Of a stretch of 64,000 nt of DNA, positions 41,490 to 49,245 are shown piece by piece (within the stretch, counting starts at the first letter, position 1; every line of letters begins with the position of its first letter). Both the position numbers and the translations under genes were made by a program. A model generated the notes under the pieces. It did no database searches, was not told where the DNA came from, and worked only from the letters and a program-made list of their open reading frames with translations. Source of the stretch: JACVRN01 sp036403815 (lineage in GTDB: Bacteria; Acidobacteriota; Blastocatellia; Pyrinomonadales; Pyrinomonadaceae); the NCBI GenBank assembly GCA_036403815.1, contig DASWQH010000007.1:1-64000 (forward strand). Direction: 5' to 3'.

Positions 41490-41558
41490 GTCTCGCGTTA
41501 AGCAGTCAGCCATAAGCATTCAACTCAAAAGCAGCAGCCCTTTCTTTCCAACGCAACC

Positions 41559-43037
41559 TCATCCGCAAACCAGCTCGACCAGCGTGCGTACGCCCGTTCC
41601 TGTGCTGCCCTTTGGCGCATGCGGCTGCGGATCGTCGTACCATGACGTGCCCGCTATGTCTAAGTGAACCCACGGCGTCTCCTTGGCAAATTTACTCAAG
41701 AGCAGCGCGGCGGCGGTAGCGTCTGGCCGTCCTCCGTAGTTCTTGAAATCAGCCACGTCCGATTCTATACGCTTCTTGTAATCGTCGCTCACAGGCATAC
41801 GCCACGCAGGCTCGCCCGCACGCTCAGCCGCTTCCATAACCTTAGCTGCCCACTCGTCGTTGTTACTGAAAAGACCCGTGCGATGATTTCCGAGCGCGAT
41901 AATGATGGAGCCTGTCAGTGTCGCCAGATCAACGATGCGTGTTGCGCCAAGCTGACGCGCGTGAGTGATGCCGTCAATTAAAACCAGCCGACCTTCTGCG
42001 TCCGTATCGATGACCTCTACGTTGTAGCCTGCGAGTGTGCGTACTACATCACCGGGCTTGATGGAGCGTCCCGAAGGCATGTTCTCCGCCGAGGGCACTA
42101 TCCCTACGACGCGCTGGCGCGGCTTCAATTGTGCGATGGCACGCATTGCGCCAAGGACGGCTGCGCCCCCGGCCATGTCCGCCTTCATCTCGTACATGTC
42201 CAGGCCGTGCTTGATGTTGATGCCGCCCGTGTCGAAGGTAATACCTTTGCCGACAAATGCTAATAGCTCGTCGCCTTCAGCCGCTCCTTCCGGCTCGTAG
42301 CGAATCACAATCAGAGCAGGCGGCTCGTCCGAGCCTTTCCCGACCCCCCACAGGCCGCCCATGCCGCGCGCCTGAATCTCTTCCGCGTCCAGAGATTCAA
42401 CGCTTAAGCCGAACTCCGCTGCCATCTCTGCCGCGCGTCGCGCAAGCTCGCGCGGCGGGAGCGCCTTTCCCGGCTCATCCGAAAGCTCGCGCGTCCAGTT
42501 TACGCTCTCCGCCACAATCCGCCCGCGCTCGATTTCGGCGCGTAGCTTGTCGCTCGCTTCCCTTGTGATGATTGCGAGACGTTCCAGCTCTGTGCGCTCC
42601 TCTTCCTGATGTTGATAAAAATCATTCTCGTAGAGACCCAGCGTTGCGCCTTCGACAACGGCGCGCGTCATGGCTTGAGGGTCGTCAACAGCAGGGAGTA
42701 GGAAAGAGAGGCGCTTGACGTGAACGGAGCGCGCCTGTCTCACAGCCATGCCTGCAGCGCGGCTTAATACAGAAGGATTGAAATCCGCGCGAGCACCCAG
42801 CCCCAGCAGAAGCAGACGCCGCGCGCCTCTTTCGTCCGCCGCGTGAAAGAGAAGCGACGTTTCAGCTTCGCCCTTGAACTCGCCGCCCTGCACAACCTGT
42901 TCACACACGAGCCTGACAGCCTCATCGGGCGCTTCGACCCTTTCGTCCTTAAAAACGCAGACGGCTATAGCTTCGTCTTTTGAAGGCTCTGCAATGCGTT
43001 CTGCAATTTCCATCTGTAGATGGTTCTGGTTCTTCAT
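41559..43037 (-). CDS. pepA: leucyl aminopeptidase (M17)
   Basis: 492 residues, full length for M17. The C-terminal catalytic domain holds VGKGITFDTGGINIK (about 262-276) with metal ligands, DMAGGAAVLG, and the signature NTDAEGRL-like DTDAEGRLVLIDGI with the remaining ligands. It removes N-terminal amino acids, preferring leucine, as a two-metal hexameric cytoplasmic enzyme. Here the first residue of the signature is D rather than N, which is seen in some family members. It is transcribed alone on the minus strand. Confidence 0.92.
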   Translation of the reverse strand: MKNQNHLQMEIAERIAEPSKDEAIAVCVFKDERVEAPDEAVRLVCEQVVQGGEFKGEAETSLLFHAADERGARRLLLLGLGARADFNPSVLSRAAGMAVRQARSVHVKRLSFLLPAVDDPQAMTRAVVEGATLGLYENDFYQHQEEERTELERLAIITREASDKLRAEIERGRIVAESVNWTRELSDEPGKALPPRELARRAAEMAAEFGLSVESLDAEEIQARGMGGLWGVGKGSDEPPALIVIRYEPEGAAEGDELLAFVGKGITFDTGGINIKHGLDMYEMKADMAGGAAVLGAMRAIAQLKPRQRVVGIVPSAENMPSGRSIKPGDVVRTLAGYNVEVIDTDAEGRLVLIDGITHARQLGATRIVDLATLTGSIIIALGNHRTGLFSNNDEWAAKVMEAAERAGEPAWRMPVSDDYKKRIESDVADFKNYGGRPDATAAALLLSKFAKETPWVHLDIAGTSWYDDPQPHAPKGSTGTGVRTLVELVCG

Positions 43038-43183
43038 GAAGTTTCAGACGTAACGTTTGCCACGGCAATAATTCGCAGGCCGTAAATCGTACGCTCCTAA
43101 AATAGTAGTTCGGTTTGAAGATATTACTATCAATGAGCGGGAAGATGCGAGATTTCGCGCCGCTATTTTAAGCTGGCTCTGCG

Positions 43184-43447
43184 TTGACATTCTCCGATAA
43201 CCTGACCAAAAATGTAACCTTGAGTGACGAAGCCCAAACAAAATCGACCCTCGAAACCATTGCGGCTAAATTGACCGGATTTCGCAGATTTACTGAGGCA
43301 CGCCTTTCTATAATCGAGAGTCTGCTTGAAAACATGGATATGTGGCTGGATGGAATTGAGAGCTTCGCTCATCAAACACGTTCCGAAGTGTTAGCGCTCA
43401 GAAAAGAGTTCAAAGAATTCCGCTCGCAATTCAAAGAACATGTTTAA
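43184..43447 (+). CDS. small coiled-coil hypothetical protein
   Basis: 87 residues from the TTG at 43184. The product is mostly helical with a heptad pattern of hydrophobic residues in ARLSIIESLLENMDMWLDGI and LALRKEFKEFRSQFKEHV. The start is uncertain because no ATG gives the same frame. No family is recognised. An overlapping minus-strand frame (43163-43375) is taken as a shadow. Coiled-coil proteins of this size often act as adapters or antitoxin-like partners, but nothing beyond the helix pattern supports this. Confidence 0.45.
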   Translation: MTFSDNLTKNVTLSDEAQTKSTLETIAAKLTGFRRFTEARLSIIESLLENMDMWLDGIESFAHQTRSEVLALRKEFKEFRSQFKEHV

Positions 43448-43457
43448 GAACCTTTGT

Positions 43458-43655
43458 TCAAAGTCCCGACAGGGACGATTGATAATAGCCCAGCAATTTA
43501 TCGCTGGGAATAAGAGGCAGAGAAAAGATGCTGAGTCCCGTAGGGACGACTGAATATTTGTTTCAGCCGTCCCTACGGGACTCAGCTTATATTCCTACAT
43601 TTTGTCCTAGCACTAAAGTGCTGGGCTATTTTCAACTGTCCCTGTCGGGACAACA
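43458..43655. repeat. composite GTCCCGTAGGGAC palindromic element (copy 3)
   Basis: GTCCCGACAGGGAC (about 43463-43476), AGCCCAGCAATTTATCGCTGGG, then central arms of 25 bp with one mismatch (43530-43554 and 43562-43586), CTAGCACTAAAGTGCTGGGC and GTCCCTGTCGGGAC. The order is mirror-symmetric and most complete in this copy. No gene lies in the gap 43448-43781. Confidence 0.87.
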
Positions 43656-43781
43656 GGGCCATCTGATTTTTCAAACGGCTTCTAATCCTCTACACGCTTC
43701 TGTTCTCATCATTCTTAAGCCATAATTGAAAGCTCTGTTTCGGCTTTTTCATCTCTTCCAATTCAGCGAGGCAAGCTTCAG

Positions 43782-45344
43782 ATGAATCCTATCCTTCGCC
43801 GGAAACGGCGCGCAGCTTTCATTCTCTTATTCGCTCTGCTGACAACGCTCTCGGTCTGGGCGCAGCAGGAGGGAGCGAAGCCGGAGCCGCGCATGGTGCG
43901 CGTCACGCTCCTGCAAGTGAACGACGTTTATCGCTTCACGCCTGCGGACAGAGGCACGCGCGGCGGGCTGGCGCGTGTTTCTACCCTGCGCAAGCAGATC
44001 ATTGAGAAGTCCCCGAATACGCTCTTTCTGCTGTCGGGCGATACTATCTCGCCTTCTGTGGAATCCCTAACCTACAAGGGCGCGCAGATGATTGATGCCT
44101 GGAATGCCATAGGGCTTGATTACTCCGTGTTCGGCAATCACGAATTCGATTTCGGCCCCGAAGTTTTGAGGGAGCGCATGAAGGAGTCTCGCTTCGGGTG
44201 GCTTGGAGCAAATGTCGTTGATAAGAAGACGGGCAAGACTTTTGCTGACACGCCGCCTTATGTGATACGCGAGTTCGAGGGCGTTAAGATAGGTATCGTC
44301 GGCCTTGTCCTGCCTGAAACGAAAGTGACTTCGCGTCCCGGCCCTGACCTGGAGTTTCAAAGCCCCTGCGAGGTAGCACGCAAGCTTGTGCCGTTGATGC
44401 GCTCGCGCGGCGTAAACATTGTCGTGGGGCTGACACATCTGACCATGCGCGAAGACAAGGAATTAGCGCGCTGCGCGGACTTTGATGTCATCATAGGAGG
44501 CCACGAGCACACGCTGCTTGAATCCCTTTCGGGGCACACGCCTATCTTCAAGATGACTTCGGATGCGCGCGAGCTGGCGCGCATTCAACTGAACATCTAT
44601 GCCGAAAGCGGAAAGCTGGAAAGCATTGACTGGGAAGCCATCCCCGTGACGAACGACATCGCGGACGATCCGGCATTCAGCGTCGTGACGCGTAAATACG
44701 AGAAGCTCTTGAAGGAGCTGGACGAGCGTGTCGGCCACACGGATGTTCCGCTAGACGCACGCGACGAACCCAGCCGTTCAGAGGAAACAAACATAGGGGA
44801 CTTCATCACAGACGCTTTTCGCAAACAGACGGGCGCAGATGTTGCTATCATGAACGGCGGCTCGATTCGCGCCGATACGATTATTGACGCAGGCGAGTTG
44901 ACCAGGCGCGACGTGCTCTCAATCCTGCCCTTCCCGAATCCGGTCGTAAAGCTTGAGGTCACGGGAGCGACCTTGCGCGCGGCGCTTGAGCACGGCGTCA
45001 GCCGCAGCCGTGAGGACAAACAGCCCGGAAGGTTTCCACAGGTTTCGGGACTGCGCTTTACCTTTGACGCAACGCGCCCGGCTGGGTCTCGCGTCACGGA
45101 AGTCACAATCAACGGCCAGCCGCTCGACGATAGGAAAACTTATACGCTTGCGACCACCAGCTTCCTCGCGGTCGAAGGCGGCGACGGCTACACGATGCTT
45201 CAGAACCAGCGCTTTCTTATCAAGCCCGACGAGGGCGAGCGCGCCCCCGAAATTTTGAAAAAGGCTATAGCCTCCTCCAAATCAATCGCCCCGCGCACGG
45301 ACGGACGCATCAAACGATCAGACCAGAAAGACAGTAATAAGTGA
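43782..45344 (+). CDS. 5'-nucleotidase / metallophosphatase (UshA-type)
   Basis: 520 residues with a signal peptide (about 10-28). The N-terminal metallophosphoesterase domain has LLQVNDVYRF, FLLSGDTISPS, GNHEFDFGPEVL, VVGLTHLTMREDKE and IIGGHEHTLL, with the expected metal ligands. The C-terminal 5'-nucleotidase domain has IMNGGSIRADTII and FPNPVVKLEVTG plus FLAVEGGDGYTM. The family hydrolyses nucleoside 5'-monophosphates, 2',3'-cyclic nucleotides or UDP-sugars outside the cytoplasm. The final specificity is open. It ends at the inverted repeat 45350-45437. Confidence 0.9.
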   Translation: MNPILRRKRRAAFILLFALLTTLSVWAQQEGAKPEPRMVRVTLLQVNDVYRFTPADRGTRGGLARVSTLRKQIIEKSPNTLFLLSGDTISPSVESLTYKGAQMIDAWNAIGLDYSVFGNHEFDFGPEVLRERMKESRFGWLGANVVDKKTGKTFADTPPYVIREFEGVKIGIVGLVLPETKVTSRPGPDLEFQSPCEVARKLVPLMRSRGVNIVVGLTHLTMREDKELARCADFDVIIGGHEHTLLESLSGHTPIFKMTSDARELARIQLNIYAESGKLESIDWEAIPVTNDIADDPAFSVVTRKYEKLLKELDERVGHTDVPLDARDEPSRSEETNIGDFITDAFRKQTGADVAIMNGGSIRADTIIDAGELTRRDVLSILPFPNPVVKLEVTGATLRAALEHGVSRSREDKQPGRFPQVSGLRFTFDATRPAGSRVTEVTINGQPLDDRKTYTLATTSFLAVEGGDGYTMLQNQRFLIKPDEGERAPEILKKAIASSKSIAPRTDGRIKRSDQKDSNK

Positions 45345-45349
45345 TAAGA

Positions 45350-45437
45350 ACAGTTTTCAGTTTTGAGTTTTCAGTTTTCAGAAGAGGAGCCGATTGCTTT
45401 TTCTGAAAATTGAAAACTCAAAACTGAAAACTTTTTT
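45350..45437. repeat. heptad-type inverted repeat (GTTTTCA family, copy 2)
   Basis: GTTTTCA, GTTTTGA, GTTTTCA, GTTTTCA (45352-45380) pair with TGAAAAC-type words to 45431. It lies between the 5'-nucleotidase and the TPR gene. The arms match the copy at 7743-7864, while the loop differs. Confidence 0.85.
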
Positions 45438-45441
45438 AAAA

Positions 45442-45942
45442 ATGTTCACAGATGATTCCTTTGCTGGCGAGAAAAGGCTGAAGGCCGTAGAGCTGTTCGA
45501 GCAGGCTTATCGTGCGCAGAGAGATGAGGATTACGAAATGGCGATTGAGCTTTACCAGCGCTCCATCGCCGTTTACCCGACAGCCGAAGCTCACACGTTC
45601 CTGGGCTGGGTTTACAGCTTTCAAGAGCGCTACGACGATGCCATAGAAGAATGTCTCGAAGCCATTCGCGTTGACCCTACATTCGGCAATCCTTACAACG
45701 ATATAGGCAGCTACCTGATTGCCAAAGGCGACATCTACGAGTGCGTGCGCTGGTTCAAGCTGGCGCTCGAAGCGACGCGTTACGAATCATACGCCTTCCC
45801 GCATTTTAACCTCGGACGCATTTACGAGATGCGCGGCCATCTACTCAAAGCCGCACGCCACTACGGCCTGGCGCTCGAACAGCAACCCGGCTACTCAAAC
45901 GCCGCCCAAGCCCTGCGCGGCCTGCAAGCACGGCTCAATTAA
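45442..45942 (+). CDS. tetratricopeptide repeat protein
   Basis: About 166 residues from ATG 45442. Three or four TPR motifs follow one another: AVELFEQAYRAQRDEDYEMA, AIELYQRSIAVYPTAEAHTF, LGWVYSFQERYDDAIEECLEAI, YNDIGSYLIAKGDIYECVRW and FKLALEATRYESYAFPHFNL. There is no signal peptide, so it is likely cytoplasmic and serves as a protein-binding scaffold. The open frame to 45394 comes from the repeat and is rejected. The ribosome site is weak, perhaps because the repeat occupies the upstream region. Confidence 0.8.
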   Translation: MFTDDSFAGEKRLKAVELFEQAYRAQRDEDYEMAIELYQRSIAVYPTAEAHTFLGWVYSFQERYDDAIEECLEAIRVDPTFGNPYNDIGSYLIAKGDIYECVRWFKLALEATRYESYAFPHFNLGRIYEMRGHLLKAARHYGLALEQQPGYSNAAQALRGLQARLN

Positions 45943-46073
45943 AAGGTGCGATGCGCGAGTTTCGCAGGATGGGAAATAAAAATCTCGCGCCTGAAACAGA
46001 ATTGGATTAGGATACTCGTAGACCGCCCCGGTTAGAGTTTCTGAATTTCAAAACTTTCTTGAATGGCGCTGAT

Positions 46074-47126
46074 ATGCCCTATCTCATGACACGCTACTTT
46101 ATCTTCTCATTCGCGTTATTAATCTGTCTTGCCGTTATCGCCTTTTCTCTGCCTATCAATGGAAAGACCGCAGGCAATGCAAACGATACGCTCATCTCTT
46201 TAAAACCTATACGCATGTGTGGTGCGCCCTTGCGTCCCAAAAATGACAGGGAATTGAATTGTCTTCGCGGCGAGATTCATTTCGCTCACAGGGAAACAGT
46301 CCCTCTCATAAAGAGAGATGGCGCTTACGTTGATGGACATCCTACTCAACTTCGAGACGCTATTTACAATCGGCAGGGCAATGCGACAGAAGAAGTCGTC
46401 TACGGATTCGACTTCAACTATGCGAAGCACGTAGATAGCCGGGTTGTTTTCACCTATGATTCCAACGGCAGGGCTACCGGATGGGAAGACTACGCCGATG
46501 GATTGCCCGTCCCGGCTATAAGCAAATATATCTACAACGAAAAAGGCTACAAGGTGAAAGCAGAGGTGACACGCGCCGATGGCACTGTTCGAGCGACATC
46601 AAGCTTCACCTATGATGCTAAAGGACGTAGCGTCGAAGCGCTATATGAAAACAGCGAAGGCATGAGCGGGCGCAGTATAATCGACACCTATGATGATAAT
46701 GGTAATTTGATTCGACAGGTTTCACGAAATACGGACGGTTCAATGTTCTGGACAGGCATCTATAAATACAATGCACAGGGAAATCGCATAGATGAGCAGA
46801 CCTATCAAACGGATTCTCAGGGGAAAGTCATATCAAACGCCAGGATAGCATCGAAGTACGACGAACAAGGCTTCAGAGTTGAAGAATATAATTATGGAGC
46901 AGACGGCGCTCTAAAAACTAAAGTTGTTTTCGCGTACGACAACAAGAGCAGCATCACTTCAATCACTGCCTACAAGAGCGATGGGACGTTCAACGGCAGA
47001 AGCCTGTACAGCTACGAATATGACGCGCAGGGCAATTGGACGAAATGCGTTCATCTGAATCAGAAGACAGCAGCAGCAGAGCCGGAAGCTTACTATGTAG
47101 AATACAGAACGCTCACCTATTATTGA
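46074..47126 (+). CDS. secreted protein with YD/RHS-like repeats
   Basis: About 350 residues. A signal peptide (FIFSFALLICLAVIAFSLP) is followed by imperfect repeats of about 25-35 residues with the theme Y-D-x-x-G-N/R: TYDSNGRATGWEDY, TYDAKGRSVEALYE, TYDDNGNLIRQVSR, KYNAQGNRIDEQTY, KYDEQGFRVEEYNY and EYDAQGNWTKCVHL. This resembles YD or RHS-type beta repeats, but the protein lacks the RHS core and toxin tip, so it is not a polymorphic toxin. It is probably a surface or periplasmic protein. The codon use is less GC-rich than in the neighbours. Start: ATG 46074 precedes the signal peptide, a TTG at 46059 is possible. Confidence 0.75.
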   Translation: MPYLMTRYFIFSFALLICLAVIAFSLPINGKTAGNANDTLISLKPIRMCGAPLRPKNDRELNCLRGEIHFAHRETVPLIKRDGAYVDGHPTQLRDAIYNRQGNATEEVVYGFDFNYAKHVDSRVVFTYDSNGRATGWEDYADGLPVPAISKYIYNEKGYKVKAEVTRADGTVRATSSFTYDAKGRSVEALYENSEGMSGRSIIDTYDDNGNLIRQVSRNTDGSMFWTGIYKYNAQGNRIDEQTYQTDSQGKVISNARIASKYDEQGFRVEEYNYGADGALKTKVVFAYDNKSSITSITAYKSDGTFNGRSLYSYEYDAQGNWTKCVHLNQKTAAAEPEAYYVEYRTLTYY

Positions 47127-47258
47127 GGTTGTCATGAAAACCATTCTCTACGCGAAGGTGAACCTACTATTTCAAGGAAATGGATTAATGCTAAGGCGTA
47201 TGGAACTTTCAGCTTCGCACGGTGTCTAAAGCTTTAATACTCTCTTGGAGGGATAGCT

Positions 47259-47783
47259 ATGCGCAGACTCTTCTTCAATCTCTTAATTTCGCTTCTCACG
47301 TTTACCGTGGGTCTAGCCACGAGTGCGCTGCAAAGCGTCTTTGCTCCATCCGGTAGAAATACCAGCAGTGCATACACTACAGCTACTCTGCAACCCTCGC
47401 AGCCTGCAACCAGCCAACCAACTGCTGCTTCATGTCGTTGTAGTCAGAAAGCTTCGGCAAATGAAACAAGCTACATCGCGGAAGGGGCGAGCATGCCCAG
47501 GGCACCGATTAGCGGTGGGGTGCTTAACGGTAAGGCCATAAGACTGCCGTCGCCTGCGTATCCGCCGGTTGCGAAGGCCGCGCGAGCTGACGGCACAGTA
47601 GTCGTGCAAATCACAATAGACGAACAAGGGTGCGTTATGGCGGCGCGGGCTGTAAGCGGGCATCCACTGTTACAGGCCGCCGCAGTTCAAGCGGCATCGC
47701 AAGCCTGCTTTTCGCCGACACGTCTCTCAGGGCAACCTGTCAAAGTTACAGGCGTGATAACGTATAACTTCGTGCTGCCTTAA
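47259..47783 (+). CDS. TonB C-terminal domain protein
   Basis: 174 residues. N-terminal signal or anchor segment (FFNLLISLLTFTVGLATSAL), a Ser/Thr/Gln-rich linker with SCRC, then the TonB C-terminal fold from about residue 95: PAYPPVAKAARADGTVVVQI, TIDEQGCVMAARAVSGHP and VTGVITYNFVLP. This domain normally contacts the TonB box of outer-membrane receptors to pass on energy from the proton gradient. The lack of ExbB or ExbD nearby and the small size suggest a periplasmic TonB-like adapter rather than the main TonB. GGAGGG lies about 6-11 bp before the ATG. Confidence 0.8.
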   Translation: MRRLFFNLLISLLTFTVGLATSALQSVFAPSGRNTSSAYTTATLQPSQPATSQPTAASCRCSQKASANETSYIAEGASMPRAPISGGVLNGKAIRLPSPAYPPVAKAARADGTVVVQITIDEQGCVMAARAVSGHPLLQAAAVQAASQACFSPTRLSGQPVKVTGVITYNFVLP

Positions 47784-48197
47784 TTAATGAGCTATTGAGT
47801 TGTCTGGATTTTCCGCGCCCTTTTTCGGGATACGCATCTTTCGGCGGTTGGCGTCCACCGCGACGTAGATGACTTCGGCCTCTGTGACGCGTATGCGGTC
47901 GGAGGTGCCGCCGTAGCGTTCGGCTTCGACGACGACGCGCACGGTGATGCTGGTTGTGCCGATGCGAACCGTTTCGGCATAGAAGCTGACCAGATCGCCT
48001 ACGAAGACCGGCTTGTGGAATATAACTTCGCGCATCGCTACGGTGACGAAGCGCTCAAGTTTGGTGTGGCGATGAGCTTCGATTGCGCCTGCCATATCAA
48101 TGTAGCTCAGTATGATTCCACCGAAGATCGTCCCCTGCGGATTGGTGTCGCGAGGCATCAGCGTTATACGTATGGCCGGGTCTGTATAGTCAGGCAT
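47784..48197 (-). CDS. acyl-CoA thioesterase (hotdog fold)
   Basis: 137 residues with the hotdog pattern of YciA/acyl-CoA thioesterases. NPQGTIFGGIILSYIDMAG holds the conserved N..GT.FGG..L...D segment with the catalytic aspartate, and VIFHKPVFVGDLVSFYAET follows. The family hydrolyses acyl-CoA to acid and CoA. The length fits a single-hotdog protein. The C-terminus is basic (KMRIPKKGAENPD). It runs in the same direction as the alpha/beta hydrolase gene, with an inverted repeat between. Confidence 0.85.
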   Translation of the reverse strand: MPDYTDPAIRITLMPRDTNPQGTIFGGIILSYIDMAGAIEAHRHTKLERFVTVAMREVIFHKPVFVGDLVSFYAETVRIGTTSITVRVVVEAERYGGTSDRIRVTEAEVIYVAVDANRRKMRIPKKGAENPDNSIAH

Positions 48198-48207
48198 AAG
48201 TAATGTA

Positions 48208-48297
48208 ATGCAGAAGGCAGAGTGCAGAATGATGAATGATAAGGCGATTCAAGTTGAGTTATCTTATCATTCATCATTCTGCACTCTGCCTTCTGAC
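48208..48297. repeat. heptad-type inverted repeat (GCAGAAG/GCAGAGT family, copy 2)
   Basis: Perfect 33-bp arms at 48211-48243 and 48263-48295, with a 19-nt spacer. The first 25 bases of the arm equal the copy at 1534-1558. The repeat encodes the last few residues of the alpha/beta hydrolase gene. Confidence 0.88.
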
Positions 48298-48930
48298 TTG
48301 TCTTTCACTCCAGTCTGTTATCGCTCTCTTCAATTCGACCAATCGTCCTTCAAAGAAGTGGTCGGCGTCCCGGATGATTATGAGCTGTGCGTGCGCTTCT
48401 TCGGGCAGGCGCGAGACGAGGGCGCGCAGGTGCTCCACCTGTCCGAATTCGTCTCGGTCGCCGTGGATGAAGAGGATTGGCTTGCGGCAGTCCTCCATGA
48501 ATGTGAAGTCGTACTTATCGACGGGCGTGCCGATGCTGATAAGGTCGCGCACACGCTCGTCCGCGATGCCGACTTCAAGGCCGACGCGAGCGCCGAAAGA
48601 GAAGCCGCAGAGCGTGACGGGCTTGCCGCTATAGTTCTCTGCCAGATAATCCAGACCTGCGCGCACGTCTTCCATCTCGCCGCGACCTTCATCATGCGTG
48701 CCCGTACTCTGGCCGACGCCGCGAAAGTTGATGCGCAAGGTCACAAGCCCCGCGTCATTAAGCGCGCTCGCCGCGCGATATACCACCTTGTTGTGCAGCG
48801 TGCCGCCGCCCAGTGGGTGCGGGTGCAGCACCAGCGCTACGCCGCGCGGCTCTACACCGCGAGGCTCTTTCAAGATGGCTTCAAGCTGACCGTGCGGAGC
48901 CTTAATGAAGAGATTGCCAGCAGGATACAT
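48274..48930 (-). CDS. alpha/beta hydrolase (dienelactone-hydrolase-like)
   Basis: About 218 residues from ATG 48930. The nucleophile serine is in LCGFSFGARVGL (G-x-S-x-G at about 103-107). Earlier VALVLHPHPLGGGTLHNKVV contributes the oxyanion region and catalytic histidine candidates follow near ADHFFEGR. The pattern fits small esterase or dienelactone-hydrolase-like proteins of unknown substrate. The last residues QVRRQSAE are encoded by the GCAGAAG repeat, so the original C-terminus seems to have been replaced at the very end. ATG 48930 is preferred to 48957. Confidence 0.8.
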   Translation of the reverse strand: MYPAGNLFIKAPHGQLEAILKEPRGVEPRGVALVLHPHPLGGGTLHNKVVYRAASALNDAGLVTLRINFRGVGQSTGTHDEGRGEMEDVRAGLDYLAENYSGKPVTLCGFSFGARVGLEVGIADERVRDLISIGTPVDKYDFTFMEDCRKPILFIHGDRDEFGQVEHLRALVSRLPEEAHAQLIIIRDADHFFEGRLVELKRAITDWSERQVRRQSAE

Positions 48931-49245
48931 AAAAATTAAGAAGCCGGAATCAAGCAAGATTCGACGGCTGACCGCTAAATTTAATTCTCTTTTTTTACGA
49001 GACTACCAGAAATAATCCCGGCTGGCTAATCACTGATAAGGATTGAAACTAACCTGCGCCTGCGGCATTGAGTCTCAACTCATCTCTCCTTCATCTTCAA
49101 ATTGCCTCGCCATAGATTTAGTTAAACTCTGGCATCTGTCGCTAATCTCGGTTAGAATGCAGCGGTCGCAACGGTTCTTTTCTTCCTTTGTTCCTTGCAT
49201 CTCAAGGCAGGCTCTGCCCGCACGAGCAGGCCGCTTTTCACAGAC

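Noticed and set aside
43163..43375. 70-residue minus-strand frame overlapping the coiled-coil gene
   Set aside because: No motif and composition typical of a shadow. The plus-strand frame has a clear helical pattern.
46074..47126. YD-repeat protein as an RHS polymorphic toxin
   Set aside because: Only about six short repeats, no RHS core signature, and no toxin or immunity gene downstream.
49195..49245. Upstream start of the kinase at 49195
   Set aside because: The extra 17 residues precede the conserved FGRYEI start of the kinase domain and there is no ribosome site.
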